The notes beneath the pieces are model-generated. The model was not told the origin of the DNA. It made no database searches and saw only the letters and a list, made by a program, of their open reading frames with translations. From Clostridia bacterium (GTDB taxonomy: Bacteria > Bacillota > Clostridia > Christensenellales > Aristaeellaceae), in contig JAFXUZ010000094.1 in assembly GCA_017524725.1 (NCBI GenBank), positions 1 to 40,417 on the forward strand: DNA of 40,417 nt, in the 5' to 3' direction. This document shows, piece after piece, positions 1-8,700 of the stretch. Both the position numbers and the translations under genes were made by a program. Positions within the stretch are counted from its first letter, which is position 1, and each line of letters begins with the position of its first letter.

Positions 1-81
1 AAAAACTGAATCTCTTTCACGAAATCTCTTTAAGATTTGCTCCTACTTGACCATTGATTTGGTTCCTTTTTTCGTCCCTTT

Positions 82-116
82 CGATATGCTCTCCAACCGG
101 GGCATATCGCTTTTTT
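82..116 (+). terminator. Rho-independent terminator of a gene left of the window
   Basis: An 8-bp perfect stem, CGATATGC at 82-89 and GCATATCG at 102-109, encloses a 12-nt loop and is followed by CTTTTTTG. It would end a plus-strand transcript coming from outside the window. The stem and loop reuse the 3' and 5' ends of the tRNA-Ala gene downstream (see findings). Apart from this hairpin and the tRNA promoter, nothing else is seen in bases 1-200. Confidence 0.6.
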
Positions 117-160
117 GTCCGCCTGCCCCGTGAACAGTAACAAAAAAAATAAAAAAACGC

Positions 161-189
161 TTTACAAAAGTCAAAGGATGTGGTAACAT
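161..189 (+). promoter_or_regulatory. Promoter of tRNA-Ala
   Basis: -35 TTTACA (161-166), 17-nt spacer, -10 TAACAT (184-189). The expected transcription start lies about 5 nt before the tRNA 5' end, as is usual for a tRNA gene. Confidence 0.7.
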
Positions 190-200
190 ATTTTTCGTTC

Positions 201-273
201 GGGGCATTAGCGCAGCTGGTAGCGCGCCACAATGGCATTGTGGAGGCCATCGGTTCGACTCCGATATGCTCCA
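201..273 (+). tRNA. tRNA-Ala (anticodon GGC)
   Basis: The cloverleaf folds fully. The acceptor stem GGGGCAT pairs with ATGCTCC, including a G3:U70 wobble that is the alanine identity element. The D stem is GCGC/GCGC and the anticodon stem CCACA/TGTGG. The anticodon loop ATGGCAT gives anticodon GGC, reading GCC. The variable loop has five bases and the T arm is ATCGG-TTCGACT-CCGAT. The discriminator is A at 273 and no CCA is encoded, so the tail must be added after transcription. It is a single-gene unit with its own promoter and terminator. Confidence 0.97.
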
Positions 274-277
274 TCCG

Positions 278-324
278 GATCCCTGAGGCTCATCGCCTCA
301 GGGATCTTTCTTTCGTTCTTTTTT
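278..324 (+). terminator. Terminator of the tRNA-Ala gene
   Basis: A perfect 12-bp stem, GATCCCTGAGGC (278-289) with GCCTCAGGGATC (295-306), has a 5-nt loop and is followed by a T-rich tail to 324. It also separates the tRNA from the convergent ABC exporter gene, which ends at 328. Confidence 0.9.
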
Positions 325-327
325 ATC

Positions 328-2082
328 TCAGAAATTCCTTACAATGCTCTCGATTTCCTGCTCTTCCAGCCGGGTGATCCGCCTGTCACCCACCCTGTAT
401 ACCCGGTCACACATCGGAAGCACAGAAGGGCGGTGCGTCGTGAGAATACAGGTGCGTCCGGGATTTTTCCCGAGGATATTCCGCAACACCTCTTTTTCCG
501 TTTCCATATCCAGCGCGCTGGTCGCCTCGTCCATCAGCAGGATCGGTGCGTCGCGGAGCAGCGCACGAGCGATAGCTATCCTTTGGGCCTGGCCTTCTGA
601 CAAGCCTTTTCCACGTTCTAAAATACTGCTGTCAATGCCTTCGGACATTTTACCGACAAATTCCCAGGCGCAAGCCTGCTTGAGGGCCATGATGATCTCG
701 CTGTCCGAAGCGCCACGCTTTCCAAGGCGCATGTTTTCCGCTATGGTGCCGCTGAGCAGGGTATTCCCCTGTGGAACATAAGAAACCAGCAGCCTGCTTT
801 CCGCACTGACAGGCAGCGCCTGTCCGCTTTCTGATAGGAACTCACAAGACCCGCTTTCAGGTTTGATGATCCCCAGCAGAAGCCTGAGGATCGTGGTCTT
901 TCCTTCGCCGCTGGGACCGACAAGCGCGGTGATCTGTCCGGGGCGCGCCTCAAAATCTGACGGTTCCAACACCCGTTCGCCGTCTTCATAGACAAATCCC
1001 ACCCCTTTGATTGCCACAGTCAGGCCTCCACGGAGGAATTCCGGCGGGACCTTTTCCCCATGGTGCTTTTCACTGGGCAAAGCCATCAGTTCCTGTATGC
1101 GGTGGGCTGATACGCTGCCGTTGATAAACCCGGGAACAATGCCGACGACGCCTTGGAACGCGCCGCTCAAGGCGTTTCGCTGTTGCAGGAACAGGGTCAT
1201 CGTACCATAGGTGATCTGCCCTCCCCACAGCAGGAAAAGGGTGTACCCATAGGCTGCATACTCTACAAGCAGACTGATGACAGCCATAAAGACATTCGTA
1301 TGGATCTGGAACATATTCCAGGCCAACGTAACGCGGCGGTACTGCATTTGCAGCTCCTTCAGCTGTACACTGAAGGTATTTGAGATCCCAAAGCTTTTTA
1401 CCGTATCCAGGTTATACAGCGTTTCTGTTTCAAAGGAATAAATACTGCTGGTGGTCTGCATCATTTCATTTCGATATGACTTTTGTTTTTCCACCAGAAA
1501 CCGGCTTGTAAGCAGGATCACCGGTGCGCTGGACAGGGCGATCAGGCTCATCACCGGGCTGTAATACCAGATCACCGCAAAAGTAGTCACAAAGGAATAG
1601 ATCGATATGATCACGTTCGGCAGCCAGCTGACGGCATTGCCCGCCACAGCGGCGATATCGTTGTGAAAGCGATTCACGATATCCCCGTTTGAAAACCGGT
1701 TCAGCGATTGCCAGTCGGCGTCCATCACACTGTCAAACACGTCCGACCGGATCACATTGGTCATATCCACATCCAACCGATGGCGAAAACGGCCGATCAG
1801 GTTGCTGATAGCCAGGGACAGCAGCGCGCTGCCTGCCATCACAAGCGCAGCCAGCCAAAGCCGGTCCGCCTTGCGGCCGATAACGACGTCCAGCAGGTAT
1901 TTCCCTGCAACGGAAGAAACCAGTCCAAGGGTGCTGCTCATAAGGCCCAGCACGGTATACACCGCGACAGGCCCTTTAAAGCGTTTGGAATAGGAAGCGA
2001 TCCATTTCCAGTCCGCATATATTTCCCTGAAGGTCCCTTTTTTCCAATATCCCTTCATGGGGGGTGTTGAAGGTGAATTCAT
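328..2082 (-). CDS. ABC exporter, fused permease and ATPase (RiPP cluster)
   Basis: A 584-residue half-transporter that probably exports the mature peptide of the adjacent RiPP cluster. The N-terminal half (about 38-320) holds the hydrophobic segments of an ABC_membrane domain. The C-terminal half is the nucleotide-binding domain: Walker A GPSGEGKTT (389-397), Q-loop Gln438, signature LSEGQ (494-498), Walker B ILLMDEA (514-520) and switch His550. There is no N-terminal C39 peptidase, so leader removal must be done elsewhere. The ATG at 2082 has AAAGGAAC upstream. It is the last gene of the cluster, 148 nt after the PqqD-like gene. Export of the peptide is inferred from context; a family multidrug or lipid role cannot be excluded. 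Confidence 0.9.
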   Translation of the reverse strand: MNSPSTPPMKGYWKKGTFREIYADWKWIASYSKRFKGPVAVYTVLGLMSSTLGLVSSVAGKYLLDVVIGRKADRLWLAALVMAGSALLSLAISNLIGRFRHRLDVDMTNVIRSDVFDSVMDADWQSLNRFSNGDIVNRFHNDIAAVAGNAVSWLPNVIISIYSFVTTFAVIWYYSPVMSLIALSSAPVILLTSRFLVEKQKSYRNEMMQTTSSIYSFETETLYNLDTVKSFGISNTFSVQLKELQMQYRRVTLAWNMFQIHTNVFMAVISLLVEYAAYGYTLFLLWGGQITYGTMTLFLQQRNALSGAFQGVVGIVPGFINGSVSAHRIQELMALPSEKHHGEKVPPEFLRGGLTVAIKGVGFVYEDGERVLEPSDFEARPGQITALVGPSGEGKTTILRLLLGIIKPESGSCEFLSESGQALPVSAESRLLVSYVPQGNTLLSGTIAENMRLGKRGASDSEIIMALKQACAWEFVGKMSEGIDSSILERGKGLSEGQAQRIAIARALLRDAPILLMDEATSALDMETEKEVLRNILGKNPGRTCILTTHRPSVLPMCDRVYRVGDRRITRLEEQEIESIVRNF

Positions 2083-2230
2083 GTTTCGGCGTTCCTTTGC
2101 TGTATCTCCCCGTACTTCGGCGGCAGGCTCCCCCGTTCCTTCGGTTGGTTTTCAGCATCTTTCGTCAATACTTCAGTATTTCAGAACGGACGGTCCGGCA
2201 CTGATGTCGTACATACCAAAACAAAGATTT

Positions 2231-2497
2231 TTATTCCTCCAGGCAAAACGCCACCGTATCCAAAAACTCCGTCAGGTCCTTTTCAGCCCTTGCCCGCTCC
2301 AGATCTTCATAACGTTCCAGCATGGCGGCAGTCAGCTTCTCCCTGGTGTCGGCACCTTCGGCAATGCTTCTCCACAGGAATTCACCGGCTGGGTTGAGCC
2401 GGATAACACCGTTGAATTCTTTCGCGGCATCGCCCACCGCAACGGCCACATATCCGGTGCCAAGCTTTTTGACGATATACCCATCCTTGATCCGCAT
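2231..2497 (-). CDS. PqqD-family RiPP recognition element protein
   Basis: An 88-residue stand-alone PqqD-like protein. Such proteins form a small winged-helix domain that binds the leader of a ribosomal peptide and presents it to the modifying enzyme. The sequence shows the PqqD pattern: an N-terminal beta region (YIVKKLGTGYVAVAVG), then FNGVIRLNPAGEFLWRSI, a stretch reading like 'TREKLTAAMLERYE', and a C-terminal helix FLDTVAFCLEE. The start at 2497 follows AGGAGG with ideal spacing. It lies 12 nt downstream of the radical SAM gene, so the two are surely co-transcribed. Family identity is confident; the partner peptide is inferred from position. Confidence 0.85.
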   Translation of the reverse strand: MRIKDGYIVKKLGTGYVAVAVGDAAKEFNGVIRLNPAGEFLWRSIAEGADTREKLTAAMLERYEDLERARAEKDLTEFLDTVAFCLEE

Positions 2498-2509
2498 AGT
2501 TGTTCCTCC

Positions 2510-3964
2510 TTACTGTATTGGTTTCCCGCCGGCGGTTTCCACCGCATCCCGCTGTTTATTCTGCCGTTCACGATAAAACGCATCTATCGCGCGCAGCTCC
2601 CTGTCCAGCCTCCGCTTCTCCTGCCGAAAACACTGGTCATAAGCCATTCGGCTGGGGCAGCGGTCAAATTCGGTGCACTGGGGAAGGAATACGCATTCTC
2701 CGCACTCCCTGCGCACAGCACACGGAGCAGTCACCCGTTTCCATGCATCCGGGTCGATGTCCGTTTTTACACTGCCGTACCGCATGTACTCCGGCATGGC
2801 ATCGCAGGCAAACAACTGTCCGTCCGCATCGATCAGCACATTGCATTCAGGGGCCGTCACCATGCAGTAATGGGTTTTCAGCCTGAAAACCGCGTCCATA
2901 TCAGGAGCCATCCGTCCCCTTCGCCGGATATACTCGTTGATCTCCACCACACGCGCTTCCAGAGCGTCGCTGCCGGTGTCCACAGGGCAGGCGTTCAGCC
3001 CGTCCCCCAGTTGGCCGAAAAGGGAATGAGCATACGTCCGCAGCTTCTTTCTTTCTTCTTCCGTGAACTCCTCCGAAAGATAATCCACCACCCGGAACGC
3101 TTCCCCAAGGTTGTTCTCATCCACGTTCAGCCGGACGGTGATTTTGATCCCGGCCGCGATCAGCAGATGCATGCTGCGGATCACTGCCGCAAACGGGTCT
3201 TTGATTGAAGATGTATACCTCTTTCGCCGCGCATATTCTTCAGCCATGCCGTCCAGTGTGATCTGGATCTCGGATATCTTCCATGCTTCAAAAGCCCTTC
3301 GAGCCGTCTCCTCAGTAAACAGGCTGCCGTTGCTGGTCATCTCGGCATCATATTCAATTTCCGCTTTATTAAGGCCGGCACAGATACGGTCGATGTTGTC
3401 AGCGGCACACATGGGCTCTCCGCCGAACCAGTGGATATGGATCCGCTTCCGGTCCTTCGGCTTATGCCGCAGGATAAAGCGAAGGGTGTCCTCCACCGTT
3501 TCTGCGCTCATTTTTCGATACTTCATACCCTGTTCAAAGCAGTAAAAGCATCGGGCATTGCAGGTAGTCGTCGGCAGGATCACATACTGGGTAATCCCCC
3601 GCGGCAACTCCTCCTTGAGCCTCAGTACATCCATCAGTTCCAGATAGATCTGGCTTTCCAGCGTGCTTTCCGGCACAAGAAAAAAATCCTCGTATAACTT
3701 TGCGGGCACCTCCCGTGCTAGGACATCCTGCGAAAAAAGCCGTCCGTCTGCAAAATAATCGATCATCTGCGGCGGCAGCGAAAGCAGCTTCCTTGTCAGT
3801 GTATGAAACAGCAGATACCTGCCCTCAGAGTACAGGAAGTAAACGAACCGGCTCAGGCGGATCTTTTCCCCTTCTTCAGGCAGCTTCTGCTTTCCCAGGA
3901 GCACACGGACCCGAGGATCTCCGCTCCACAGGCATTCCATTCTTTTATTGTCCTGATCAGCCAT
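2510..3964 (-). CDS. Radical SAM/SPASM peptide maturase
   Basis: A 484-residue radical SAM enzyme with a SPASM extension, probably installing Cys-based thioether links in the precursor encoded just upstream. The N-terminal domain (about 15-120) has the FLYSEGRYLLFHTLT region common to RiPP maturases. The radical SAM core carries CX3CX2C at Cys135, Cys139 and Cys142, then HWFGGEP (178-184) and ITLDG (235-239). The SPASM region has cysteines at 367, 374, 387, 415, 421, 424, 430, 436 and 445, enough for two auxiliary Fe-S clusters. The ATG at 3964 is weakly supported; GTG at 3976 or ATG at 3940 are alternatives. Upstream extension to 4108 would cross the attenuator hairpin and is rejected. The exact bond type (sactipeptide or ranthipeptide) cannot be read from sequence. 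Confidence 0.9.
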   Translation of the reverse strand: MADQDNKRMECLWSGDPRVRVLLGKQKLPEEGEKIRLSRFVYFLYSEGRYLLFHTLTRKLLSLPPQMIDYFADGRLFSQDVLAREVPAKLYEDFFLVPESTLESQIYLELMDVLRLKEELPRGITQYVILPTTTCNARCFYCFEQGMKYRKMSAETVEDTLRFILRHKPKDRKRIHIHWFGGEPMCAADNIDRICAGLNKAEIEYDAEMTSNGSLFTEETARRAFEAWKISEIQITLDGMAEEYARRKRYTSSIKDPFAAVIRSMHLLIAAGIKITVRLNVDENNLGEAFRVVDYLSEEFTEEERKKLRTYAHSLFGQLGDGLNACPVDTGSDALEARVVEINEYIRRRGRMAPDMDAVFRLKTHYCMVTAPECNVLIDADGQLFACDAMPEYMRYGSVKTDIDPDAWKRVTAPCAVRRECGECVFLPQCTEFDRCPSRMAYDQCFRQEKRRLDRELRAIDAFYRERQNKQRDAVETAGGKPIQ

Positions 3965-4019
3965 GCTTTTCTTCACTCTCAGTGTTGCTCCCCTGCAAGG
4001 TGGGATTACCGTCCTTCTG

Positions 4020-4063
4020 TTAAATACCAAGAAAGCCTCGGAACGCAACCCGTTCAGAGGCTT
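4020..4063 (-). terminator. Attenuator-like hairpin between precursor and maturase genes
   Basis: AAGCCTC (4033-4039) pairs with GAGGCTT (4057-4063), with an inner GAACG/CGTTC stem and a 5-nt loop. On the minus strand it is followed by TTTCTTGGTATTT. The imperfect T tract suggests partial termination, giving more precursor mRNA than enzyme mRNA, as is common in RiPP clusters. Confidence 0.6.
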
Positions 4064-4114
4064 CTGAAAAACTACCGGCGGAACCGTAAGGGCCGAATGC
4101 CCCGGCAAATGAAA

Positions 4115-4372
4115 TCAGAACTTGCTGCAAGTCAGTTTCCAGGCATAACAGCCGTCTCCCATGGAGCCGGAAGGAGAAGATATATTCTGACAATTGCCGT
4201 TCGTATAGCTTCCACAGGAATAACCGGTTGAACTCCATTTGATATTGGTGCAACTGCCCCCCTGCGTATAATACCCGCAGGTAAAGCTTCCAAGAGGCGT
4301 GTCGCCCGAAGTGACGATAAAATCCTCCGAATCGAATGGGATCACTTCCGCCGCAGCTTTTTCGTACTTCAT
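4115..4372 (-). CDS. Six-cysteine RiPP precursor peptide
   Basis: An 85-residue peptide. Its acidic leader MKYEKAAAEVIPFDSEDFIV ends in TSG (21-23), the layout of small Clostridia RiPP precursors. The core is rich in Gly, Ser, Thr, Tyr and Cys, with cysteines at 32, 41, 53, 61, 75 and 82. It contains a tandem repeat: TCGYYTQGGSCTNI (31-44) and SCGSYTNGNCQNI (52-64). The ATG at 4372 is preceded by GGAGGA at proper spacing; a TTG at 4387 lies inside that ribosome site and is rejected. It is the first gene of the cluster, driven by a near-consensus promoter, and the maturase, PqqD-like protein and exporter follow. I do not recognise the core as a described peptide family. The precursor role is inferred from leader, cysteines and context. 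Confidence 0.85.
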   Translation of the reverse strand: MKYEKAAAEVIPFDSEDFIVTSGDTPLGSFTCGYYTQGGSCTNIKWSSTGYSCGSYTNGNCQNISSPSGSMGDGCYAWKLTCSKF

Positions 4373-4399
4373 AAAAAAATCCTCCAATTCTTAAAAACC

Positions 4400-4418
4400 A
4401 GAAGAGTAAACCTCTTCT
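4400..4418 (-). other. 5'-UTR hairpin of the precursor mRNA
   Basis: AGAAGAG (4400-4406) pairs with CTCTTCT (4412-4418) around a 5-nt loop. It lies between the predicted transcription start (about 4429) and the ribosome site and could stabilise the abundant small mRNA. Confidence 0.45.
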
Positions 4419-4435
4419 TAACAAAGCTCATTTTT

Positions 4436-4464
4436 ATAATATAATATAATCATACAATTGTCAA
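4436..4464 (-). promoter_or_regulatory. Promoter of the RiPP cluster
   Basis: -35 TTGACA (4459-4464), 17-nt spacer, -10 TATTAT (4436-4441), all on the minus strand in an AT-rich patch unlike the surrounding DNA. It is among the strongest promoters in the window. Confidence 0.85.
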
Positions 4465-4492
4465 TAAAAAAACATTCGATGTAAATTCCCTC

Positions 4493-4612
4493 CTATTGGG
4501 TCAGGATGCTCTTTCCCTTTCCGTTCTCTGCAGCAAAACAGTACGCCTTTCCATCTACAGTCCCCACCGAAGGGTGCATGATGAAGACATCATAGCACGC
4601 ACTGATCGGAAC
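4493..4612 (-). pseudogene. Possible C-terminal remnant of a lost gene
   Basis: Between the RiPP promoter and the GH43 gene, one minus-strand frame stays open for about 40 codons and ends in TAG at 4493. It reads like protein: YDVFIMHPSVGTVDGKAYC and then AAENGKGKSILTQ. It has no ribosome site or credible start and is bounded upstream by a TAA. I do not recognise the family. It may be the tail of a decayed gene, or chance. Nothing else is seen in 4465-4674. Confidence 0.25.
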
Positions 4613-4674
4613 TTATTCCGGGCATAATCAAAAATCCGATCCGAGTCCGGAAGCAATTGCAGGCCAATAACATA

Positions 4675-5637
4675 TCACCTGACCAGGTTTTCGTAATCGA
4701 ACACCGGAAACCCGTCCCTGAAGGGCACCTTCATCACATAGCAGTGCCGGTTGGGGTCGTACAGCGGGTCCCCTTCGATCTCGTCATAATTCCTGGCATG
4801 GAAGGATGTATACAGCTGCCCTTCTTCATCCCGAAAAAAGGTGTTGTGGCCCGGTCCCAGCATGCCCTTGTCCATATCGGTGGCCAGTACCGGGCGGCTG
4901 ACCCTGTGCCAGGCGCCGATATCCATCGGATCGTCGGAGGAATCCATCCACACCATCCCCATGCAGTACGCCGCGCTGGTATCCGAAGCGGAATAGGTAA
5001 GCCAGATCCTGCCGTTCTCCTCAATTACGGTCGGGCCTTCGTTCACCCAGAAGCCGTGCCTCTCCCACGCGTAGGCCGGCGACGTAAGCAGCATCTGCGG
5101 CGTCTTCAGTTCCACGGGCGACGCCATCTCGGCAATATAAAGGTTGGAGATCTTTTTCCCGACGCTCACCTTTTCCGCCCAGACGCAGAAAAGCCTTTCC
5201 CCGTGCTCAAAGACCGTCATATCCAGGGAAAAGTCCCGGAAGGAAAACTCGTCCGCCGGCTTCACCTGCCCCGCTTCCGTCCAGGGATCCCTCATCGGGT
5301 CGTCTCCGGCGCAGACCAGCACCCAGGGACGGATCCGGAACATATCGTCCTTTTCCCCCGCCGCGAAATAGATCACCCATTGTCCGCGGACGCGGTGGAT
5401 CTCCGGAGCCCAGATATTCCGGGACATGACGCCATCCGGATGCGCCCGCCAGACCACCTTCTCCTGCGCGTCCTTCAGCCCCTGCAGGCTCCCGGCGCGG
5501 CGCAGGACGATCCGGTCATATTCGGGAACGGATGCGGTAAAATACCAGTCTCCATGATCGTTAAGGATATAGGGATCGGCCCTCTGGGCGATAAACGGGC
5601 GGTTGTATTCCGTCCTCAGGAAATTGTTTATATTCAT
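4675..5637 (-). CDS. Glycoside hydrolase family 43 protein
   Basis: A 320-residue five-bladed beta-propeller glycosidase of the GH43 type, a family acting on arabinose- or xylose-containing plant polysaccharides and oligosaccharides. The three expected acids are visible: general base Asp21 in ADPYI, pKa-modulating Asp139 in SLDMTVF, and general acid Glu200 in NEGPTVI. GPGHNTF (261-267) is also typical. There is no signal peptide, so it should act in the cytoplasm on imported oligosaccharides. ATG 5637 follows GGAGGACACC; extension to 5706 has no ribosome site and enters the terminator. No promoter is obvious between it and PFOR, so it may depend on read-through. Substrate cannot be assigned. 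Confidence 0.88.
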   Translation of the reverse strand: MNINNFLRTEYNRPFIAQRADPYILNDHGDWYFTASVPEYDRIVLRRAGSLQGLKDAQEKVVWRAHPDGVMSRNIWAPEIHRVRGQWVIYFAAGEKDDMFRIRPWVLVCAGDDPMRDPWTEAGQVKPADEFSFRDFSLDMTVFEHGERLFCVWAEKVSVGKKISNLYIAEMASPVELKTPQMLLTSPAYAWERHGFWVNEGPTVIEENGRIWLTYSASDTSAAYCMGMVWMDSSDDPMDIGAWHRVSRPVLATDMDKGMLGPGHNTFFRDEEGQLYTSFHARNYDEIEGDPLYDPNRHCYVMKVPFRDGFPVFDYENLVR

Positions 5638-5673
5638 GGTGTCCTCCGTGTCTGTGAAAAAAGCACAGCGTCC

Positions 5674-5692
5674 AAAAAGACGGCCCTGCCGT
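5674..5692 (-). terminator. Terminator after the PFOR operon
   Basis: ACGGC (5680-5684) and GCCGT (5688-5692) form a tight 5-bp hairpin with a 3-nt loop. A T5 run follows on the minus strand (5674-5678) and an ATTTTT run on the plus strand. The stem is short, so it is probably partial. Confidence 0.55.
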
Positions 5693-5742
5693 ATTTTTAG
5701 GCACATACCCGGGAAAGGGCTTTCCCCGGCGCCCGGCGGGGA

Positions 5743-8700
5743 TCATTCCCCGCCGAGGCTCCTGAGTTTTTCGTACTTTTCCCGAGCATAGGCGGCGCCT
5801 TCGGCAAACAGGGCTTTGGCGTTCTCCGGGAAGGTCCTTCTGAGGGAACTGTAGCGCACCTCGCCGTCGAGGAATTCCTCATAGGCCACGGTCGGCTTTT
5901 CCGAATCCAGACGGAAGCGGGGCGACGCCTCCGGGTTATAACGGTACAGGAACCAGTACCCGGAATCCACGGCCTTCTTCATTTCGTCCTGGACCTTATC
6001 GGCCCCGCACTTGAGCCCGTGCTCCTGGCAGGGAGCATAGGCGATGATGACGCTGGGCCCGTTGTAATCCTGCGCTTCCTTCAGGGCCCGGAGCAATTGG
6101 GCGTTGTCCGCTCCCATGGCCACCTGGGCCACATACACGTTCCCGTAGGTCATCAGGATGCTGCCCAGGTCCTTCTTGGGCTGCTTTTTGCCGGCGGCGG
6201 CGAACTGGGCCACCGCGCCCACGGGCGTCGCCTTGGAGGCCTGCCCGCCGGTGTTGGAATACACCTCGGTATCCACGATCAGCACGTTGATGTTTTCACC
6301 GCTGGCGACCACATGGTCCAGTCCGCCAAACCCGATATCGTAGGCCCATCCGTCGCCCCCGAACATCCAGAAGGTCTTTTTGCTCAATTGGTCCCGGCGT
6401 TTCAGAAGCTCCCGGGCCTCTTCCCCACCATCTTTTTCAAGGGCGGAGACCAGCTCGGCGGAGGCTTTCGCGGAAAGGTCAAAATCGTCAAAAACGGAAA
6501 GGTAATTCCCTATGGCTTTCTTCAGGGCCGCGTCGGAAGTCCTTTCGCCCAGGGCCGCGGCCATGTCCCGCACCTTCTCCCTCTGCTGGCGGACGGACAG
6601 CGCCATGCCCAGGCTGAATTCGGCGTTGTTTTCGAACAGGGAATTGGACCAGGCCGGCCCGTGCCCCTGCCGGTTGACGGTATAGGGGATCCCCGGCATG
6701 GCCGAGCCCCAGGCCTGGGAACAACCGGTGGCGTTGGCCCAGAAGACCCGGTCGCCGTAAAGCTGGGTCAAAAGCTTTGCATAAGGCGTTTCCCCGCAGC
6801 CCGCGCAGGCGGCGGAGAATTCCAGCAGCGGCCGCCGGAACTGGCTGCCCTTGACGGTATAGGGATCGAACAGGTCGCCCTTGTCCTGAAGCGTCAGGGC
6901 ATAGTCCCACGCTTCGGATGTGTCCGGGGCCTGGGATACCGGCGTCATGGCGAGGGCCTTTTCCTTTGCCGGGCATACGTTCATGCAGCTCCCGCAGCCT
7001 GTGCAGTCGGCGGAGCTTACCTGCAGGGTGAAGAACAGTCCCTCCGCCTGCTTCCCTTTGGCCGGGACAGCCTTCATGCCCTCCGGCATGTTCTCTTTTT
7101 CCTCGGCAGTCAAAAGATACGGTCGGATGACAGCATGGGGGCACACATAGCTGCAGCGGTTGCACTGCAGGCAAAGGTCCTCCTGCCACACCGGCACCCG
7201 GACGGCGATGCCGCGCTTTTCATAGGCGGTCAGGCCCATGTCCATCACGCCGTCTTTGTACTTCATCAGGCTGCTGACCGGCAGGTCGTCCCCCTTCTGG
7301 GCATTCAGCGGCTCCAGGATCCCGGTCACGACTTCCGGCACGTCCCTTTCGGGCAGGGGTTCGTCCTCGACGGTGAGCCAGCTTTCGGGCACCGGGACCT
7401 CCCTGGCGGAAGAGATGCCGGCATCGATGGCGGCAAGGTTCCGCCGCACCACGTCCTCGCCCTTGGCAAAATAGGTTTTTTCCGCCGCGGCCTTGATGAA
7501 GCGCACAGCGTCCTCCTCGGGGATGACCGGCATCAGGTGGAAGAAAGCCGCCTGGAGGACCATGTTGAAATGCCCGCCCAGGCCCAGCTCCCGGGCAATG
7601 CCCAGGGCGTCGATGGTAAAGAAGCGGATATGCCTTTGGGCGATGGTGCGCTTTACTTTGGCGGGAAGATGTTTTTCCATTTCTTCCCTGCTCCAGGGAC
7701 AGTTGAGCAGGAAGGTCCCGCCCTCCCTGACCTCCGAAACGATATCGTACCGCCCGATATAGGAGGGATTGTGACAGGCGACGAAATCCGCCGATTTTAC
7801 GTAATAGGACGACATGATGGGCTCGTCCGCGAACCGCAGGTGGGATTTGGTGACGCCGTAGGATTTTTTGGCGTCATACTCAAAATACGCCTGTCCGAAC
7901 TTGTCTGTATGGGAATTGATGATCTCCACGGTGTTCTTGTTGGCGCCCACCGTACCGTCGGATCCGAGGCCCCAGAATTTGCAGCTGACAAGTCCCCTGG
8001 ACGACGGATAAAAGCTTTCCTTTTCCGGAAGGGAAAGATGCGTCACATCGTCGGTAATGCCGATGGTAAAGCTGTTCAGCGGTTTTTCCTCCTTCAGGTT
8101 CGCAAACACCGCTGCGATCTGGGAGGGCGTGGTATCCTTGGAGCTCAGGCCGTACCTTCCTCCCACCACCGTGACGTCGGCCCGCTCCCTGAGGGCGCTG
8201 AGGACGTCCAGGTAAAGGGGATCCCCGGAAGCGCCCATTTCCTTGGTGCGGTCGAGCACCGCCACCCGGCGGCAGGACGCGGGAAGGGCCCGAACAAACC
8301 GCGCCGTATCGAAGGGCCGGTAAAGATGGACCTGCACAAACCCGGTCTTTTCCCCCCGGGCGTTCAGGGTCCTGACCGTTTCACGCACGCATCCGGATAC
8401 CGAGCCCATGGCCACGATCACCCGGTCCGCGTCCGGGGCGCCGTAGTAGTTGAACAGGTGGTATTCCCGCCCGGTCTCCTCCGAGACCCTGGCCATGTAA
8501 TCCTCCACCACGTCGGGCAGCGCGGCGTAATCGCCGTTGTTGGCTTCCCTGACCTGGAAATAGATGTCCGGGTTCTGCACCGTAGCCCGGATCATCGGAT
8601 GCTCCGGATTCAGGGCCTGGGCGCGGAATGCGTCCAGAGCGTCCCGGTCCAGCATATCCCCCAGGACCTCGTAGGGCATTTCCTCCACCTTGTTGATCTC

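Noticed and set aside
17..274. 85-codon minus-strand open frame over the tRNA
   Set aside because: Covers the tRNA-Ala gene, its promoter and a terminator; a common false ORF.
3965..4108. 48-residue N-terminal extension of the radical SAM protein
   Set aside because: It would translate the attenuator hairpin, and the extension has no family resemblance.
4373..4387. TTG start five codons upstream for the precursor peptide
   Set aside because: The TTGGAGGA there is the ribosome site of the ATG at 4372.
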